Shown: positions 1 to 14,869 of the stretch, one piece after another
How positions within the stretch are numbered: position 1 is the first letter of the stretch
Layout: each line of letters starts with the position of its first letter
Assembly (NCBI GenBank): GCA_033675265.1
Contig: JAUJYZ010001145.1
Span: forward strand, 53,353 to 117,352
Origin: Actinostola sp. cb2023
Taxonomy: Eukaryota > Cnidaria > Anthozoa > Actiniaria > Actinostolidae
Length of the DNA stretch: 64,000 nt
Direction of reading: 5' to 3'
Made by a program: the position numbers and the translations under genes
Notes under the pieces: generated by a model
The model's input: only the letters and a program-made list of their open reading frames with translations
Told to the model about the DNA's origin: nothing
Database searches by the model: none

Positions 1-62
1 CACTGAGCAACCAGTGGCCCTCTATCTAAACTATAGATATACAAGTTAAAATTACAAATTGA
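1..62. repeat. 62-bp direct repeat, copy A
   Basis: This segment recurs at 6619-6680 with one base change (atagatata versus atagataga) and then both copies diverge. The pair brackets the 6.6-kb block that holds the 4.9-kb transposon. It is too long for a target-site duplication, so it may be a dispersed-repeat fragment or a recombination footprint. Seen directly; cause not known. Confidence 0.8.
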
Positions 63-145
63 CTGCCGGTAATTTTCATAAGATTTTCCCACGTTTCTTT
101 CTTTGTCTTGTTATTTTTACTTGTTCAACTTAGTAATTATACTAA

Positions 146-233
146 AACAATTATTCGCCTCAGGCTTAGTGATCTCGACTTCGTCTCGGTGAATATTCTC
201 GGATAATTACTTCACCTTCGGCGAATAATTGTT
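146..233. repeat. Hairpin repeat (MITE-like)
   Basis: Arms AACAATTATTCGCC (146-159) and its reverse complement (220-233) flank a ~60-bp loop. This has the shape of a tiny foldback MITE. No coding capacity is seen. Confidence 0.6.
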
Positions 234-287
234 ACGTAACGTTTTGCTAAATATCTCAAGGAGAAGTATATAGTTATGTAATGAATT

Positions 288-556
288 GCTTACAGCCAAT
301 TGCAAAAATTCTGTAAATCAAGTATATGAGTATATCCATATATCGGGTGCATTATGAGTAATACTATTTTAGCGTTTTTCCACAAATTATGCAGCAGAGA
401 CTTACAAACAACAAACTAGAGACTAAATTACATAACATTCTAGAGTTTCACCAATGTTGCTCGCGTGAAGCATCATTTAGGGGACTTTTTCAATTACCCA
501 TAATGCACCCGATAAACTGATATACTTGATTTATAGAATTTTTGCAAAGGGCTGTA
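288..556. repeat. Foldback repeat (MITE-like)
   Basis: The left arm at about 290-355 reads ACAGCC..GCAAAAATTCTGTAAATCAAGTATAT..ATCGGGTGCATTATG, and an imperfect inverted copy lies at about 492-556. The loop is ~135 bp and non-coding. I found no clear target-site duplication. Confidence 0.6.
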
Positions 557-734
557 TTTACAGAAAATAAAGATTTATACGTGCTCCTTTGGAAATTCAA
601 AAAAACACATATTTAGTAGGTGCCCATTATTAGTCGATCATTATTATAATGGAGTGTGGTTATGCGAAACATCTCTATTAATAGGTCTACTGTTCAAAAC
701 AAGATACTAACAATATATTATAAGTGCTACCAAC

Positions 735-1272
735 AATGACTCATTAATACATTAATGAAAACGGGATCTGTTTACAACTTTGAATCATTTTATTTCTTGT
801 CTTACGACACTACGAATTTGACTAATGATTTTGTTCAATTTTGTTTTCATATTTCATAACAGTTATTATATTGAGAAGGATTTATTAGGATTTAGTTTGA
901 AGCTTGCAAGAGAACGGCTGATTTTTCTGTCAGCGATTTACGGATCTTTAACTTCCTGTTTCATTTGATACTTTACCAGTAAAGTCATAATGCTAACGTC
1001 AACAATATATAAAAACACATCCACCTGCTCCTTTTCCTATCTACGTCAAATGCAAGTGTTATGAATCTGACGTTGGAGTTTGCTAACTTCTGGAAATCTC
1101 TAAATTGTAGTTATGAACCCAAAGAAAAAAGCTCCATGTTATTTGAATGTATAAATTGAGAGATTAACGGGTTTAATAGCGGTGGTAGTACTCGTAGACA
1201 AAAACTACACAGTCTAGCAATACGCCAAAAGCTTTAAATCAGTGAACCATCGTAAAGTTCTAAACACTTTAA
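735..1272. repeat. Dispersed repeat, 5' part (related to 21030-21740)
   Basis: This stretch matches 21030-21575 at high identity (for example CTTACGACACTACGAATTTG and GAACCATCGT..AGTTCTAAACAC). It resumes after the inserted transposon at 6186-6540. The related copy near 21573 has no insertion, so this repeat is the target into which the 1273-6185 element jumped. A short related piece is also at 57510-57575. No protein is recognised in it. Confidence 0.7.
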
Positions 1273-1469
1273 GGGTGCGTTCGATTGACCTTATTCCAGA
1301 ATAGGAATACACAGAATAACATCCCTAAATCGCTGTGACGCAGCTACTGTCCACTGTAAAATAAAACGATTCCTTGTTGTATCATAATAAAGTTACAACG
1401 AACAGTTTGGAATTTTAAATGTGCTGAAATAAAAGCATCCAAGTGTTTATTCCGTGTATTCCTCTTCTG

Positions 1470-2010
1470 GAATAGGCACAGGCAGCCCAACCATTGCTTT
1501 TGAGGCTACTAAATAATTCAAAATTTTTTTGATGGGCTTCCTGTGGTAGAGCGCGCGCGTATTTATATATTGGGTTCCCTGTGCTGAGTAATGTCCTATG
1601 TTGGGCTTCCTGTGTGCCTCTTGCGGGATGCGCCCGCAGCAAATGTGTATATTGTAACAAGGTATGAAACTAGGTCACGTGACAAATACGTTTTTGACCC
1701 TAATTTTGTCAATGTGATGTGAAAATTCAATTTTTCTTCGAATAACTAAACTTTACCGTATTCTCGAAACACTTTGTAAGTGTCAGTCGTCTAACTTCAA
1801 CGTACGCTGATAAACTAATTTTTGAAATTTTGAGCGTCATGGACCGATGTGCGGCTCAAGTACATGGTGCACTTTTCCGTGAAGTAGTCGGGATTTTTTG
1901 CCTTCGAGAGGAAATCGGCCAGCGCTCGGTATCTAAACATGACGTCTTGTTACGTCAGGTTACGTCAGGTCACGTCATTACTGTATACGCCATTTTGGTT
2001 TATGTCACAA
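1470..2010. repeat. Left subterminal inverted repeat with repeated GGAAGCCCAACA-type motifs
   Basis: This region is matched in inverted orientation by 5800-6165. Each arm carries four copies of a CACAGGvAvCCCAwCA motif in alternating orientation, then a shared block ending in GTACATGGTGCACTTTTCCG. The left arm also has ~180 bp between the TIR and the motif cluster that the right arm lacks. A solo copy of the motif cluster is at about 26090-26280. Repeated subterminal motifs are often transposase binding sites; that role is inferred. The short reading frames here are not genes. Confidence 0.65.
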
Positions 2011-2080
2011 GCTAGTAAATACATATACTGTTGAAAGTGTATTATTAAACAAGCCTCATAATTTATCAAAACAATCAAAA

Positions 2081-2689
2081 ATGACCGAAATAGTTTTAAA
2101 TGCAGAGCAAAGGAGAGTCTTGGATCGAGTAATGTGTGGCCACAACTTATTTATCAGTGGCAAAGCCGGTACAGGTAAGACATTCATCGTCAAACACATT
2201 GTCAAGTTGATGGAGAAGACGAAGGCCATTGTTGTCACTTGTACAACTGGTATGGCTTGTACGCTTTACGAGAACGCTAAGACGTTACATTCATTTGCTG
2301 GGCTTCGAAATGGACGAAGGAACATTGATGCGTTGGTCTCGTCGGTCATGAACAACACCGAGTGTTTGCAAAGATGGCGTTCAACTGAGATATTGATAAT
2401 CGACGAGATATCTCAGTGTAGCATGAAGACCTGGGAGACCATTCACACGTTAGCCCAGAAAACAAGGGGAAATAATATCGTATTTGGAGGTATGCAGGTA
2501 ATTGGGGTTGGGGATTTTTATCAGTTACCTCCAGTGAAGAACGACATTGACGAAGCGAAATATTGCTTTGAAAGTGAAGTGTGGAAGGAAGTTTTCCCTC
2601 ACACTGTGCTTTTGCAAAACGTTTATCGACAAGATGAGACTGAAAGAGAATTTCTGAATGTACTTGGAGAACTGGCTAGTGGTGAATGA
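2081..2689 (+). pseudogene. PIF1-type SF1 helicase, N-terminal fragment in transposon
   Basis: An open frame of 202 codons starts at a good ATG. Residues 20-40 carry Walker A (SGKAGTGKTF); about 50-70 carry TCTTGMA..LHSFAGL, a PIF1 motif Ia region; about 105-120 carry Walker B (LIIDEISQCS); about 135-155 carry GVGDFYQLPPV (motif III); then LLQNVYRQ. PIF1 helicases unwind DNA 5' to 3'. The frame stops at LGELASGE, so motifs IV-VI are missing, and no continuing exon is visible downstream before 4200. A GTGAAT donor could sit just before the stop. It lies on the + strand facing the P-like transposase, and both have lost their 3' halves. It is probably non-functional as it stands. Confidence 0.8.
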
Positions 2690-2815
2690 AGTGGGGGGAA
2701 TTATATTAGTATTCAGTTTTAATATATTTGTTTTCTTTCACTAATACGAAAAGTACTAAAATGGAGTACAAACACTAAAAGCATGCAATGATTTAAACTG
2801 AATAGAAGACAATAC

Positions 2816-2918
2816 AGAGTGATGGCACTTAACCCGTGATACAGATATTAGCCAAGTAGATATTAGTTACATTTACTAACTATTAGATTTTGTTTCACGG
2901 GTTAAGTGCCATCACTCT
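2816..2918. repeat. 103-bp foldback MITE
   Basis: Perfect 24-bp arms AGAGTGATGGCACTTAACCC... and their reverse complement flank an AT-rich loop. It sits inside the larger transposon, in the gap between its two truncated genes. No coding capacity. Confidence 0.75.
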
Positions 2919-2932
2919 AATCAGCATACAGC

Positions 2933-3072
2933 GATTCCAATAAATCTGGGCCCTACTAATTAGCCGTCAGTGTTTATTAGATGTAAAGGAACAAAAGAAA
3001 ACAAAAGAGTGAGTGGCTAATTGTGTGTATTGGTGTATAGTTAGTAATGCCCGGGTATGTAATTGGAATCAT
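2933..3072. repeat. ~140-bp MITE, family shared with 14737-14869
   Basis: The ends are GATTCCAATAAATCTGGGC and an inverted partner ending ATTGGAATC. Internal blocks such as TGTGTATTGGTGTAGTTAGTAATG and GTGTTTATTAGATGTAA are shared with 14737-14869 in the opposite orientation, which supports a mobile family. Confidence 0.75.
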
Positions 3073-3159
3073 TCTAATTTAGCACTAGTGCTACATTCTA
3101 TTTACGTTGCACACTTTTAGTGTTTGTAAGCTTTAGCTATGCCAGGGTCCTGTTACTCA

Positions 3160-3256
3160 AACGTGGTTAACACTAACCCAGGCTAAATATAGCAATTCTG
3201 GCTATTTGATTGGATGACAGGCTATATTTAACCCTGGGTTAGCATTAACCCACTTC
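3160..3256. repeat. Foldback repeat
   Basis: GTTAACACTAACCCAGGCTAAATATAGC is mirrored by GCTATATTTAACCCTGGGTTAGCATTAACC about 30 bp later. It is the third small inverted repeat in a row inside the transposon. Non-coding. Confidence 0.65.
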
Positions 3257-4204
3257 CTAGCAACTGGATGCTGCAGAGCAGCATTCATTTATACGTGCCA
3301 GAAATATTTTTAAACATGATGTTTAAAAATTTGAGTGAAACAAATAAATGTATTTATTACAAGTGGATATTAATATTTCTTGTTAATATTATTTCTTGTT
3401 ATTATTATTTCTTGTTATTATTACATTGGATTTATTGTTATTATGAAAATGATAAATATTTAATTTATAAAATCAATAAAGTGGTTAATTTCTATATAAA
3501 GTACTCCATCTTCTGTTGGTTTATATTCAAATATAGACTATGAATATATCCACAATGTTCGTCTTTATATAATTATTGCTGGAGTCAGCTTTCAAAGTAA
3601 CAACACATCCTGAAAGAGATAAAAAATTGATCTTATTCAACAGTGACATATGGACCATGGGTTGCTATAATAATGAACATCAATCAAGTGAGTCTAGTTT
3701 GGACCATCCTCGGGAAACAAGGAGTATATTCTGTTGCTCGTTACTCGCTCCCAGAGAAATACCCCTGGGAACGAAGTCTGTTGGAACTTGTTCTGGAAGT
3801 CAAACATAGTAGCTAACCAATCAGAGCGCGCGTTAGAATTGTGTTATTTTACAATTTATTATATTTACCATGTGATGAAGACTTCCCTGCCATAACAGTG
3901 TTTAATGATTTTCTTGGTTGAGCTTAGTAGTGTGTAAGATTATGTCAACTGTGTATATAGTCCCTGAAGACCTATTATCCAACATTGAAACAACAAAACA
4001 ATGAATGACCTGTAAAAATAAATCAATGAACATCAAGTGAGTCTTGTTTGGATTAAGCTGGCTTATATTTAAGCCGTTGTCAATAAGAGTACAGACACAC
4101 TGTATGACGAATCGCTAGCGGGACCTACATGTACATAAACAGTCCCATCAAACCAAGTGGAAATAAATTCTGAAAATACATGTACCTCCAACAAAATTAT
4201 TACC
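3257..4204. other. Interior of transposon without a recognisable gene
   Basis: AT-rich sequence. Short frames at 3268-3543 and 3576-3809 show no family features and look like chance. The 3' exons expected for the - strand P-like transposase should lie here but I cannot find them, consistent with an internal deletion. A short motif (CATCAA..GTGAGTCT..TTTGGA) occurs twice, at about 3678 and 4028. Confidence 0.5.
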
Positions 4205-5624
4205 TGAATAGACATTTCATCCAAAATCAAACCACCTTCTCTACCATATGCATCAAGTTCATTTTTATCTGCCTCCTTAACAAGCCAATCTAGTACTTCA
4301 TCATTTATTCCTGCCTTCTGGCTTACAGAGTTTTTATACAAGGACAATAGTCTTCCAGATGGTAACCTGATCATACCACTATCCTTCAACTGTTCATAAG
4401 CTTCTGGGCTTCGACACCACAGGGATAAACAGAGACAAATGATTCTGAAAAGAAAAATGGGATTAATGTTAACTCTGAACAGGTGGTATATTAACATCAA
4501 TGAGACACTTACTTTGGGTGCCATCTATTTGCTCATGAATCTGGATTTTCAAGAACTTGTTTCTGTGCTTCCCAAAACATTTTCATGTCATCATTAACTT
4601 TGCTTTCATCAATTCTTCCAAACATTGACTTAAAATCATTGTGATCTTCTTCTGTGAAGTCTTCCATTTGTGTTTGTATTTCTTCTTTGGCATTCGCTGC
4701 CCTCTCTGCCCTTTTTTCTGCATTCTTTACACGTGCTTGTTCAATATGCAGTCTACTTGATATCTCCTCTGGATTCATGTACGAAATTCGCTTTTGCTTT
4801 TTAAGCTCCTGTCCATCATGATCTGACTCGTTCTTCCTATAGCTACGACAATTTTGTTTAAGTGTAACACAATTTCGACATTTCATTTCGTGTGTATTGT
4901 AACTCAAAATAGATAAACAGTTTCTTGCTCGATGCCTGATAGACTGAGTCTTGATGCCTTGATCGTCACACATTTCCCAGTGTTCAGTAATACCATGGGC
5001 ATGGGCATTCCCTTGCACAGTTTTTGGACTGTTGACTTCAAACTCAAAGCCTTTGCATAGTGGTACCTCGGCACAAAATTCAAATACATTGTCAAGAAAT
5101 TGTTTTGATAAACCTTGAACATTATCTAGATCAAGTGCAACCTCGTTTGACATCACATTCACAGAGAACTTGATAGTTAAATCTTGACATACACGTAGTT
5201 CTCTCACCATTTTTTTACCGTCGCAAAGATCGTCACTTACCGTTATAATCATCCACTGAATTGCCTCTGTTGACTTCTTGTTCACCGTCCACGACATGAC
5301 CGAGGTTGAAGGCTTTGGAGGATTATAATAATTCAAAATTTGACCCCATTCTAGCGGGAAAGGCTCACTTATTCTTGCTAAATTTGTATACACCCAACAT
5401 CTTTTCATTCCGCTGTTAGTCGGTAATGTCTTCTGCTCTCTCTTTCCGAATGGAAATAACTTCTTAATCACACGTCCCAATTCTTTATCTCGGTTGTTTA
5501 CTTTATCTTTATGTGGTGAAGTCCTCAATTCCTCTTCAATTTTGTCCAGCTGCACCGAGTGACCAACACTTTTATAATATGTTTGCCACAACCTGTACGA
5601 AGCACCATAAATGTTTGTACACAC
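4205..5624 (-). pseudogene. P-element/THAP9-like transposase remnant (stop in frame, 3' exons missing)
   Basis: The main exon (5624 down to about 4516) encodes ~363 codons: a Cys cluster (KCRNCVTLKQNC, about residues 245-256), a Glu/Lys/Ala-rich coiled-coil stretch (about 290-330), then FWEAQKQVLENPDS followed by an in-frame TGA at 4533-4535. The frame continues as ANRWHPK to a GTAAGT donor. A second exon (about 4443 to 4206, acceptor TTTTCTTTTCAG, donor CAG/GTAATA) encodes a P-element-type segment with AYEQLKDSGMIRLPSGR and GLILDEMSI, where the Asp fits the first catalytic acid of P-like transposases. The stop falls just before the family's RWHP motif, and the exons for the rest of the catalytic core are absent. 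No THAP domain is visible. A leader exon may lie near 5745-5695 but does not splice in frame. Family assignment is fairly sure; function is lost. Confidence 0.7.
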
Positions 5625-5799
5625 AAATATGTAGTTTTAAAACCCTTTCACTCGCTTTTTAAAAGCTGAAATCAGAAATATAAAACCTACCATGCATTAA
5701 CAGATAATTCTCTGGTGGTAGAAATACTCTCCATCGCCATTTGGTTTCTTTTTAAAAGAATATATCGAGATGGAAAATGTTTGAAGTTATAGAAAATGG

Positions 5800-6185
5800 C
5801 GGTGTTTGTGATGACGTTTTGATGACCTCAGCTGACGTTTCTTAGGCGTCACCACGACGTCACCACGTATATGTGAACAATCTTCGGAAGGCAAAATCCG
5901 ACTACTTCACGGAAAAGTGCACCATGTACTTGAGCCGCACATCAGGCCATCACGTGACTGGAGTTTCATACCTTGTATAAATATACACATTTGCTGCGGG
6001 CGCATCCCGCAGGAGGCACAGGAAGCCCAACATAGGACATTACTCAGCACAGGGAACCCAACATATGTATTGCGCGCGCGCTCTACCACAGGAAGCCCAT
6101 CAAAAAAAAAATGTTTTTGAAATATTTAGTAGCCTCAAAAGCAATGGTTGGGCTGCCTGTGGAATAGGGTCAATCGAACGCACCC
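5800..6185. repeat. Right subterminal and terminal inverted repeat of the 4.9-kb element
   Basis: This is the inverted partner of 1273-2010: the four CACAGG..CCCAwCA motifs lie at about 6010-6165 and the terminal 18 bp at 6168-6185. CpG-rich GCGCGCGC tracts occur in both arms. Confidence 0.75.
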
Positions 6186-6188
6186 TAA

Positions 6189-7022
6189 ATCTTCAAAAGC
6201 ACCATTACAACAACCCAACAAACAAGCAAATGAATAAAAAAACTTATAAAACAAAAGTTCGAGTTTTGAAAATTCATATCTTCGCAATTTGTGAAGCAAT
6301 CTTTTCCAAACTTCAGATTTTTACTAATTTCAATGAGCTATTTCCAGCTATGATAATCAATTTTTTGACCTATGTCTCCTATAAGTTTTGAAATTACATG
6401 ATAAACCCTCATTGAGGCAATGTTTCACCTGCTGCAGCTCTTCTATACCGTGTTTATTCATCACGAATGGTATTTACCAAAGTTTTAAAAGCCAAAGCTA
6501 ACAGCTTTTTGATACTTGCCTCAGAACTGTAAACTACTTAAAATTGTAACAGGATTCTTGCGCGTTCATTAAATAGACAGGCTATCTTTAAAGAGGGGTT
6601 ACACATAACAGTAATTCCACTGAGCAACCAGTGGCCCTCTATCTAAACTATAGATAGACAAGTTAAAATTACAAATTGACTATGCTACAAATATATATAT
6701 AAGCTATGGAAAAAAACTGACAAATTCAAAACGTCAAGCAAATAAGTCAATAGACTTAGATATCATTTAACAAACTTGAAAAGTATTTACCAATTAAGCT
6801 CAATTATGTCAAATTGCCATCTAACCTGTAAATATCGTCATTTCCATCACTCCTAGGATTTTATTCTATTTACCATTAACACATAGATTGTATAGATATT
6901 TGATACTAGCACATACGCAATACAACGAGAAAAATGATCCTAGGCTTAAGTGGGTACATAAAAGATTGATTGATTGAGTTTGACGTCGCACATACAACCG
7001 AAAACAACTCTTTGTAGCAAAG
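6189..7022. other. Upstream region of PAN-EGF-TLDc copy 1
   Basis: The first 350 bp is the 3' part of the dispersed repeat interrupted by the transposon. The 62-bp repeat recurs at 6619-6680. From 6681 to 7022 the sequence is AT-rich and should contain the promoter and 5' UTR of the gene starting at 7023, but I cannot place a convincing TATA box or start site. Confidence 0.5.
6619..6680. repeat. 62-bp direct repeat, copy B
   Basis: Near-identical to positions 1-62. The sequences on both sides differ beyond this block. Confidence 0.8.
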
Positions 7023-11779
<4,757 letters not shown>

Positions 11780-11805
11780 CCAGATAAGTCATGTTGACCA
11801 TTCTT

Positions 11806-11874
11806 GCTCATTTTTGGCTGGTAGCTACAAGTTTACACTTATTATGTTAATGTCTTCTATGAGACAATATAACC
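11806..11874 (+). repeat. Degenerate tandem copy of the end of the last TLDc exon
   Basis: TTCTTGCTCATTTTTGGCTGGTAGCTAC..TTTACAC..TTATGTTAATGTCTTCTATGAGACAATATAACC repeats, with changes, the final coding stretch at 11707-11780. It lies just after the stop codon. The same duplicate exists after copy 2 (about 62680-62747), so it predates the gene duplication. Confidence 0.8.
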
Positions 11875-12485
11875 ACAATCCTGGACAAAAGGGCTGGTAC
11901 ATGTCCAATGTTTACAACAACATTTTTATAAATTGCCATTTCATTCCGTTCAATTGAAACTCCACCCCTCTTCCCCCAATCAATGTTGTCTCCAAGACCC
12001 CCTCTTGCAACATAAATTGTAACACCAACATTGTGTGTGTGTGTGTGTGCAATTACAAAACTTTATCTGTAATACTTCACGTACGTGCTAATTTCCCGTA
12101 TGTAACAGCAGGTTTTATCCAGGATTGCAGATAAAAAAGGTCTGGTCTGTGTATCAGAATATAAAATACATAGATATCAGTTGTGGATCAAAATCTTACT
12201 GGTTTAAACTTTTTAAGATGTTCTTTTCCTTTCAGAATCTCCTATCTTCAGTTTTTTATTTTATTATTGTCATAGTTTACCCGCTAAAAAATCTAACCAT
12301 TCAACATCACTCAATGAAATGTAAACCAGTGGCAAAAACTGAACTAAACCACATCATATCATACAGCGGTTTTAATTCACATTACGTTGTCGCTGATTGC
12401 ACTCAAAGCTACGCTGCAAGACCGAAAGGTAGCATGGGTAATTTTGATTGTTTGTTTGTTTTATGTAAGAAGGTAATTTATGCTG
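11875..12485. other. 3' flank of copy 1, shared with copy 2
   Basis: Near-identical to 62748-63368. It contains a short GT microsatellite (about 12033-12049). I see no further domain. The frame 12125-12508 is not conserved as protein: copy 2 has indels that break it. It may hold the 3' UTR, but no clear AATAAA was located. Confidence 0.55.
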
Positions 12486-14232
12486 ACTTCATCACCAACG
12501 AACATTAGTAGTGTTAGCAGATGCATCACAAGTCACCATCGTTGTGACAAAAGGTACTTCATCACCAACGAACATTAGTAGTGTTAGCAGAGACATCACA
12601 AGTCACCATCGTTGTGACAAAAGGTACTTCATCACCAACGAACATTAGTAGTGTTAGCAGAGACATCACAAGTCACCATCGTTGTGACAAAAGGTACTTC
12701 ATCACCAACGAATATTAGTAGTGTTAGCAGAGACATCACAAGCCATCATCGTTGTTACAAAATGTACTTCATCACCAACGAACATTAGTAGTGTTAGCAG
12801 AGACATCACAAGTCACCATCTTTGTGACAAAATGTACTTCATCACCAACGAACATTAGTAGTGTTAGCAGAGACATCACAAGTCGCCATCGTTGTGACAA
12901 AAGGTACTTCATCACCAACGAACATTAGTAGTGTTAGCAGAGACATCACACGTCACCATCGTTGACAAAAGGTACTTCATCACCAACGAACATTAGTAGT
13001 GTTAGCAGAGACATCACACGTCACCATCGTTGTGACAAAAGGTACTTCATCACCAACGAACATTAGTAGTGTTAGCAGAGACATCACACGTCACCATCGT
13101 TGTGACAAAAGGTACTTCATCACCAACGAACATTAGTAGTGTTAGCAAAGACGTCACACGTCACCATCGTTGTGACAAAAGGTACTTCATCACCAACGAA
13201 CATTAGCAGTGTTAGCAGAGACATCACAAGTCACCATCGTTGTGACAAAAGGTACATCATCACCAACGAACATTAGTAGTGTTAGCAGAGACATCACAAG
13301 TCACCATCGTTGTGACAAAAGGTACTTCATCACCAACGAACATTAGTAGTGTTAGCAGAGACATCACAAGTCACCATCGTTGTGACAAAAGGTACTTCAT
13401 CACCAACGAACATTAGTAGTGTTAGCAGAGACATCACAAGTCATCATCGTTGTTACAAAATGTACTTCATCACCAACGAACATTAGTAGTGTTAGCAGAG
13501 ACATCACAAGTCACCATCTTTGTGACAAAATGTACTTCATCACCAACGAACATTAGTAGTGTTAGCAGAGACATCACAAGTCACCATCGTTGTGACAAAA
13601 GGTACTTCATCACCAACGAACATTAGTAGTGTTAGCAGAGACATCACACGTCACCATCGTTGTGACAAAAGGTACTTCATCACCAACGAACATTAGTAGT
13701 GTTAGCAGAGACATCACAAGTCACCATCGTTGTGACAAAAGGTACTTCATCACCAACGAACATTAGTATTGTTAGCAGAGACATCACACGTCACCATCGT
13801 TGTGACAAAAGGTACTTCATCACCAACGAACATTAGTAGTGTTAGCAAAGACGTCACACGTCACCATCGTTGTGACAAAAGGTACTTCATCACCAACGAA
13901 CATTAGCAGTGTTAGCAGAGACATCACAAGTCACCATCGTTGTGACAAAAGGTACATCATCACCAACGAACATTAGTAGTGTTAGCAGAGACATCACAAG
14001 TCACCATCGTTGTGACAAAAGGTACTTCATCACCAACGAACATTAGTAGTGTTAGCAGAGACATCACAAGTCACCATCGTTGTGACAAAAGGTACTTCAT
14101 CACCAACGAACATTAGTAGTGTTAGCAGAGACATCACAAGTCACCATCGTTGTGACAAAAGGTACTTCATCACCAACGAACATTAGTAGTGTTAGCAGAG
14201 ACATCACAAGTCACCATCGTTGTGACAAAAGG
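12486..14232. repeat. 70-bp satellite array, about 25 monomers
   Basis: The monomer TTCATCACCAACGAACATTAGTAGTG.. is repeated head to tail. Diagnostic variants (CATCATCGTTGTTAC at ~12742 and ~13440; GCAAAGACGTCACACG at ~13146 and ~13846; GGTACATCAT at ~13251 and ~13951) recur 698-700 bp apart, which shows a ten-monomer higher-order repeat. Each monomer contains GTCAC..GTGAC, a short inverted repeat. The same satellite, with only about three units, follows copy 2. Confidence 0.95.
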
Positions 14233-14234
14233 TA

Positions 14235-14386
14235 CAGTCAAACCTCTATTAAGCGGTCACCCTCGGGAAATAGCCAATTGACCGTTTAATAGAGGTGACC
14301 GCTTAATAGAGGTCAAGTTTACAGTAAGTATGGGGACCGATTTCCGGGAATTTGAGTGAAAGTGACGCTTAATAGAGGTTTGACTG
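14235..14386. mobile_element. 152-bp mariner-type MITE (TA target duplication)
   Basis: Ends CAGTCAAACCTCTATTAAG and the inverted partner CTTAATAGAGGTTTGACTG are flanked by TA (14233-14234 and 14387-14388). It interrupts the last satellite monomer at GGTACTTC. A TA duplication fits Tc1/mariner-derived MITEs. Confidence 0.8.
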
Positions 14387-14436
14387 TACTTCGATTTGTA
14401 TACATGTCTTATTGTAGCTTGATGCAAACTCTTATA

Positions 14437-14730
14437 AAGCTATTTCAAAAAACGTTGAATACTGAATATTGCATACTGAATAGTGCATTCTGAGACCAAA
14501 GGGAATTGTGGGCCTCGTTATTTTAAAATAAAAAGTAAATATACAGCGATTTGTTCGCCATATGGAGCTAGTATATTGTTTCTGATGGAAGACACAAAGA
14601 ATAAAATATTATTAAATATTATTATTTATATTCCTTTAGATTATATTACACGAGTCCCAAAATGCATTTCCGTCTTGGAATACACTCTTTAGAATGCAGT
14701 ATTCAGTATCAACGTTTTTTGAAATAGCTG
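14437..14730. repeat. ~290-bp foldback MITE
   Basis: AGCTATTTCAAAAAACGTTGA..ACTGAATA at the left is mirrored by TATTCAGTAT..CAACGTTTTTTGAAATAGCT at the right. A flanking TA is possible. The frame 14483-14692 inside is not a recognisable gene. Confidence 0.65.
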
Positions 14731-14736
14731 TAGACT

Positions 14737-14869
14737 GATTCCAATAAACCTGGGCATTACTAACTACACCAATACACACTATTGGACACTCACTCTTTTA
14801 TTTTTTTTTGTTTCGTTGCATCTAATAAACACTGACAGCTAATTAGTAGTGTCCAGGTTTATTGGAATC
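14737..14869. repeat. MITE, second copy of the 2933-3072 family
   Basis: GATTCCAATAAACCTGGGC at the left and GTCCAGGTTTATTGGAATC at the right. The interior matches 2933-3072 in reverse orientation. Confidence 0.75.

Larger units (their letters stand above)
1273..6185. mobile_element. 4.9-kb TIR DNA transposon with TAA target duplication
   Basis: The left end GGGTGCGTTCGATTGACC and right end GGTCAATCGAACGCACCC form terminal inverted repeats, flanked by a direct TAA (1270-1272 and 6186-6188). Long subterminal inverted repeats follow (about 1470-2000 and 5800-6165). The related repeat near 21573 shows the unoccupied site with one TAA. Inside are a + strand PIF1-type helicase fragment and a - strand P-element-like transposase fragment that converge on a gene-poor middle full of small foldback elements. 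A 3-bp TWA duplication is the hallmark of PIF/Harbinger elements, which does not fit the P-like protein, so the superfamily is uncertain. A 221-bp relative with the same ends is at 56718-56938. Confidence 0.85.

Noticed and set aside
12125..12508. 127-codon frame after copy 1
   Set aside because: The homologous region after copy 2 (about 62997-63380) has indels that break it; composition is that of non-coding flank.
12486..14232. CRISPR array
   Set aside because: The 70-bp units are head-to-tail without unique spacers, so this is a satellite; the other arrays fail for the same reason.
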